A stretch of 64,000 nt of DNA, taken from positions 1 to 64,000 of the forward strand of contig JAPJBO010000061.1 of assembly GCA_030068145.1 (NCBI GenBank). The letters run 5' to 3'. The translations under genes and the position numbers were made by a program. The notes beneath the pieces were generated by a model, which was not told where the DNA came from, made no database searches, and worked only from the letters and a program-made list of their open reading frames with translations. The DNA comes from Diplonema papillatum. Lineage: Eukaryota; Euglenozoa; Diplonemea; Diplonemida; Diplonemidae. Below, piece by piece: positions 62,600-64,000 of this stretch (position 1 is its first letter; every line of letters starts with the position of its first letter).

Positions 62600-63440
62600 G
62601 TGAGTTTCAGCTTGGCAGGTACATGCCATGTGGTCAGTGGACGGTGGACGGGGGCTGGGATAGAAAGCTTTACTGTATCGGGAATGCATGCTTGAGCTAG
62701 GATGCCCGCTGCATTCCTCTCTTCCCCTTCGACCTTGCGTCTTGCGTCTTGCTGTCACCAGAGATTCATTCTCTCACCCGGACGATGGCCTGTGCCGACC
62801 TGTGCAGATCTTCCAACAAATCAGCACCCACAGACAAGCAATTAATCCTCCAGAGAGATCAGACCGTTGCTCCGCGTTCTTGTCATCACGCGTGTCGGCA
62901 CCTCATCTTCCCGACCAAAAGAATCCAGAGAACGGGCCACTCATGTACAGCGGGACTACAACTATGCTGAGGCAGTACTATCTGCCTTGCATTCACGTCT
63001 GATGCTAGCGTCAAGAGTCTTCTTGAGAACAAGCAAACACGCTTGGAATGATTTTGCGCCCAACACAGCTCTGGTCCCATCGGCACTGTGATTTGGTCAA
63101 GCATCATCAGCACGGAATCAGAGTGTCTGCAGACAGAACAGCCGTGTGGGTCTGGTCTGTCACGCGGCTGTTCGTAGCTCCCCCACCCATGCTACGAGAG
63201 CACAGAAGGCCCCTACAGCCGTGTCTGAGCACACAGAAAAACCGTCCGAGTCGCGTCTCAAACGCCGGTCTCGCCATTCTCGCACGCGCGTCTCACCTTC
63301 GCGGCAAGTTGACCCTGACATCCTATCAGGCCTTCCAACATGCGCATGGGTCTGCCCCTACAGGGGGGACTTGGTCTCCCCCATACTTCCTTGTACGGCT
63401 CGGCGTGCTCCTATCCTCTTCGCTTGCTCCCAGTAAGAAA
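62600..63440. other. No gene recognised
   Basis: Upstream flank of the syntaxin gene. Contains a diverged R1 repeat (63035-63185) and a TGATGCTAGCGTCAAGAG block similar to 4995-5013. No convincing coding region. Confidence 0.5.
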
Positions 63441-63445
63441 TTGGG

Positions 63446-63600
63446 ACCATATGGTTTCGGGGGTGGAAGGTAGGTGCACGGCGGAGTCCAGCCTCAGAAG
63501 CTGGAGGTAAACTCATGGTACTCCCTATGGTTTCGGGGGTGGGAGGTAGGTGCACAGTGGAGTCCAGCCTCAGAAGCTGGAGGTAAACTCATGGTACTAA
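63446..63600. repeat. Tandem duplication of a 73-75 bp unit
   Basis: Two copies of a unit from TATGGTTTCGGGGGTGG to AACTCATGGTACT, with CAGCCTCAGAAGCTGGAGG in each. A CAGCTTCTGAGGCTGGATTT block near 53165 is related in inverse orientation. Confidence 0.85.
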
Positions 63601-63627
63601 GGGGGTCCATCCCCTGTCCCCATCGCA

Positions 63628-63822
63628 GTGTCTTATAACACACTGGATTTGCGGGTGTGGCACACCCGCAAAATCGACCGCACAGTTTCACTCCCCCAAC
63701 CGATGCTGGAGTGCGGTGTGCCCTGGGGCGGTATTACGGCGAATTACGGTGGTTGTTATCCGTCTAACAACAAAGGCGGGTACATCGCCGGATATGGCTC
63801 CAACATGAAATCTTGCAGCTGA
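63628..63822 (+). CDS. Possible terminal exon or short ORF, Gly/Tyr/Cys-rich end
   Basis: The last 37 residues, ECGVPWGGITANYGG, then CYPSNNKGGYIAGYGSNMKS and CS, look less random than the rest and end in a stop. A TTGCGGGTGT hairpin (63649-63672) lies in the first part, so any real exon probably starts after it, for example at the CACAG at 63683-63687. No family recognised. Confidence 0.25.
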   Translation: MSYNTLDLRVWHTRKIDRTVSLPQPMLECGVPWGGITANYGGCYPSNNKGGYIAGYGSNMKSCS

Positions 63823-64000
63823 CGCACACATGATCACGCGCGTCAGCTTCCTTCATTTCTGACCTTGTCTTGTGTGTGGCGTCGGCCCTTGGGGTGACGC
63901 AAAGTGGCTTTCGGAGCGTTTTCCAACCAACGCTCCAGGCACAGAAACCCTTGCGCCCGCGGAACTAGTTGGCAAGGAAAGGAAGCAACAGGTCAACAAC

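Overview
This is a nuclear DNA window from a eukaryote, most likely a unicellular alga or other protist; I do not assign a lineage. The evidence is a spliced Qa-SNARE gene, a P4-ATPase, a spliced TPR/membrane protein gene, GT-AG introns whose 5' splice sites are mostly GTATGC or GTATGT, a eukaryotic-type 28S rRNA fragment, and a very high load of retrotransposons, inverted-repeat DNA transposons and microsatellites. Host genes occupy perhaps an eighth of the window. The rest is mobile or repeated DNA, much of it inside introns.

Layout. 1-10763: two head-to-tail copies of a Penelope-like retroelement on the minus strand. Its protein joins an N-terminal GIY-YIG nuclease, a CxC motif and a reverse transcriptase to a C-terminal ubiquitin-specific protease (USP) domain. 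10764-14935: the 5' part of a TPR + transmembrane host gene (two exons, minus strand) whose intron holds two partial copies of its own second exon and a 22-copy 33-bp minisatellite. 14936-24000: dispersed repeats, palindromes, and a LINE family that ends in (AC)n and lies between (AC)n tracts. 24100-29711: a Neo1/ATP9-like phospholipid flippase gene with at least five tandem partial copies of its 3' end. 30649-34805: a hAT-like element inserted in a G-run, with a second foldback element nested in one of its terminal repeats; the nested element carries an EF-hand exon fragment. 35850-36372: a tandem repeat triplet. 38660-41490: an uncharacterised gene with partial duplications at both ends. 41644-47718: an intact LINE (OTU protease, APE-type endonuclease, RT, CCHC, RNase H) with a 19-bp target-site duplication. 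50866-52950: a foldback element with arms of about 800 bp. 53440-53640: a 28S rRNA fragment. 54745-62527: a complete four-exon syntaxin-16/Tlg2-type gene on the minus strand whose introns are packed with transposon debris.

The main point of interest is that two unrelated retroelements in one 64-kb window carry two unrelated deubiquitinase folds: a USP at the C-terminus of the Penelope-like element and an OTU at the N-terminus of the LINE. OTU domains are known from Dualen/RandI-type LINEs. I know of no GIY-YIG - RT - USP protein. A second theme is repeated duplication of exon ends of host genes. A third is several unrelated foldback families, each with its own short palindrome repeated near its ends.
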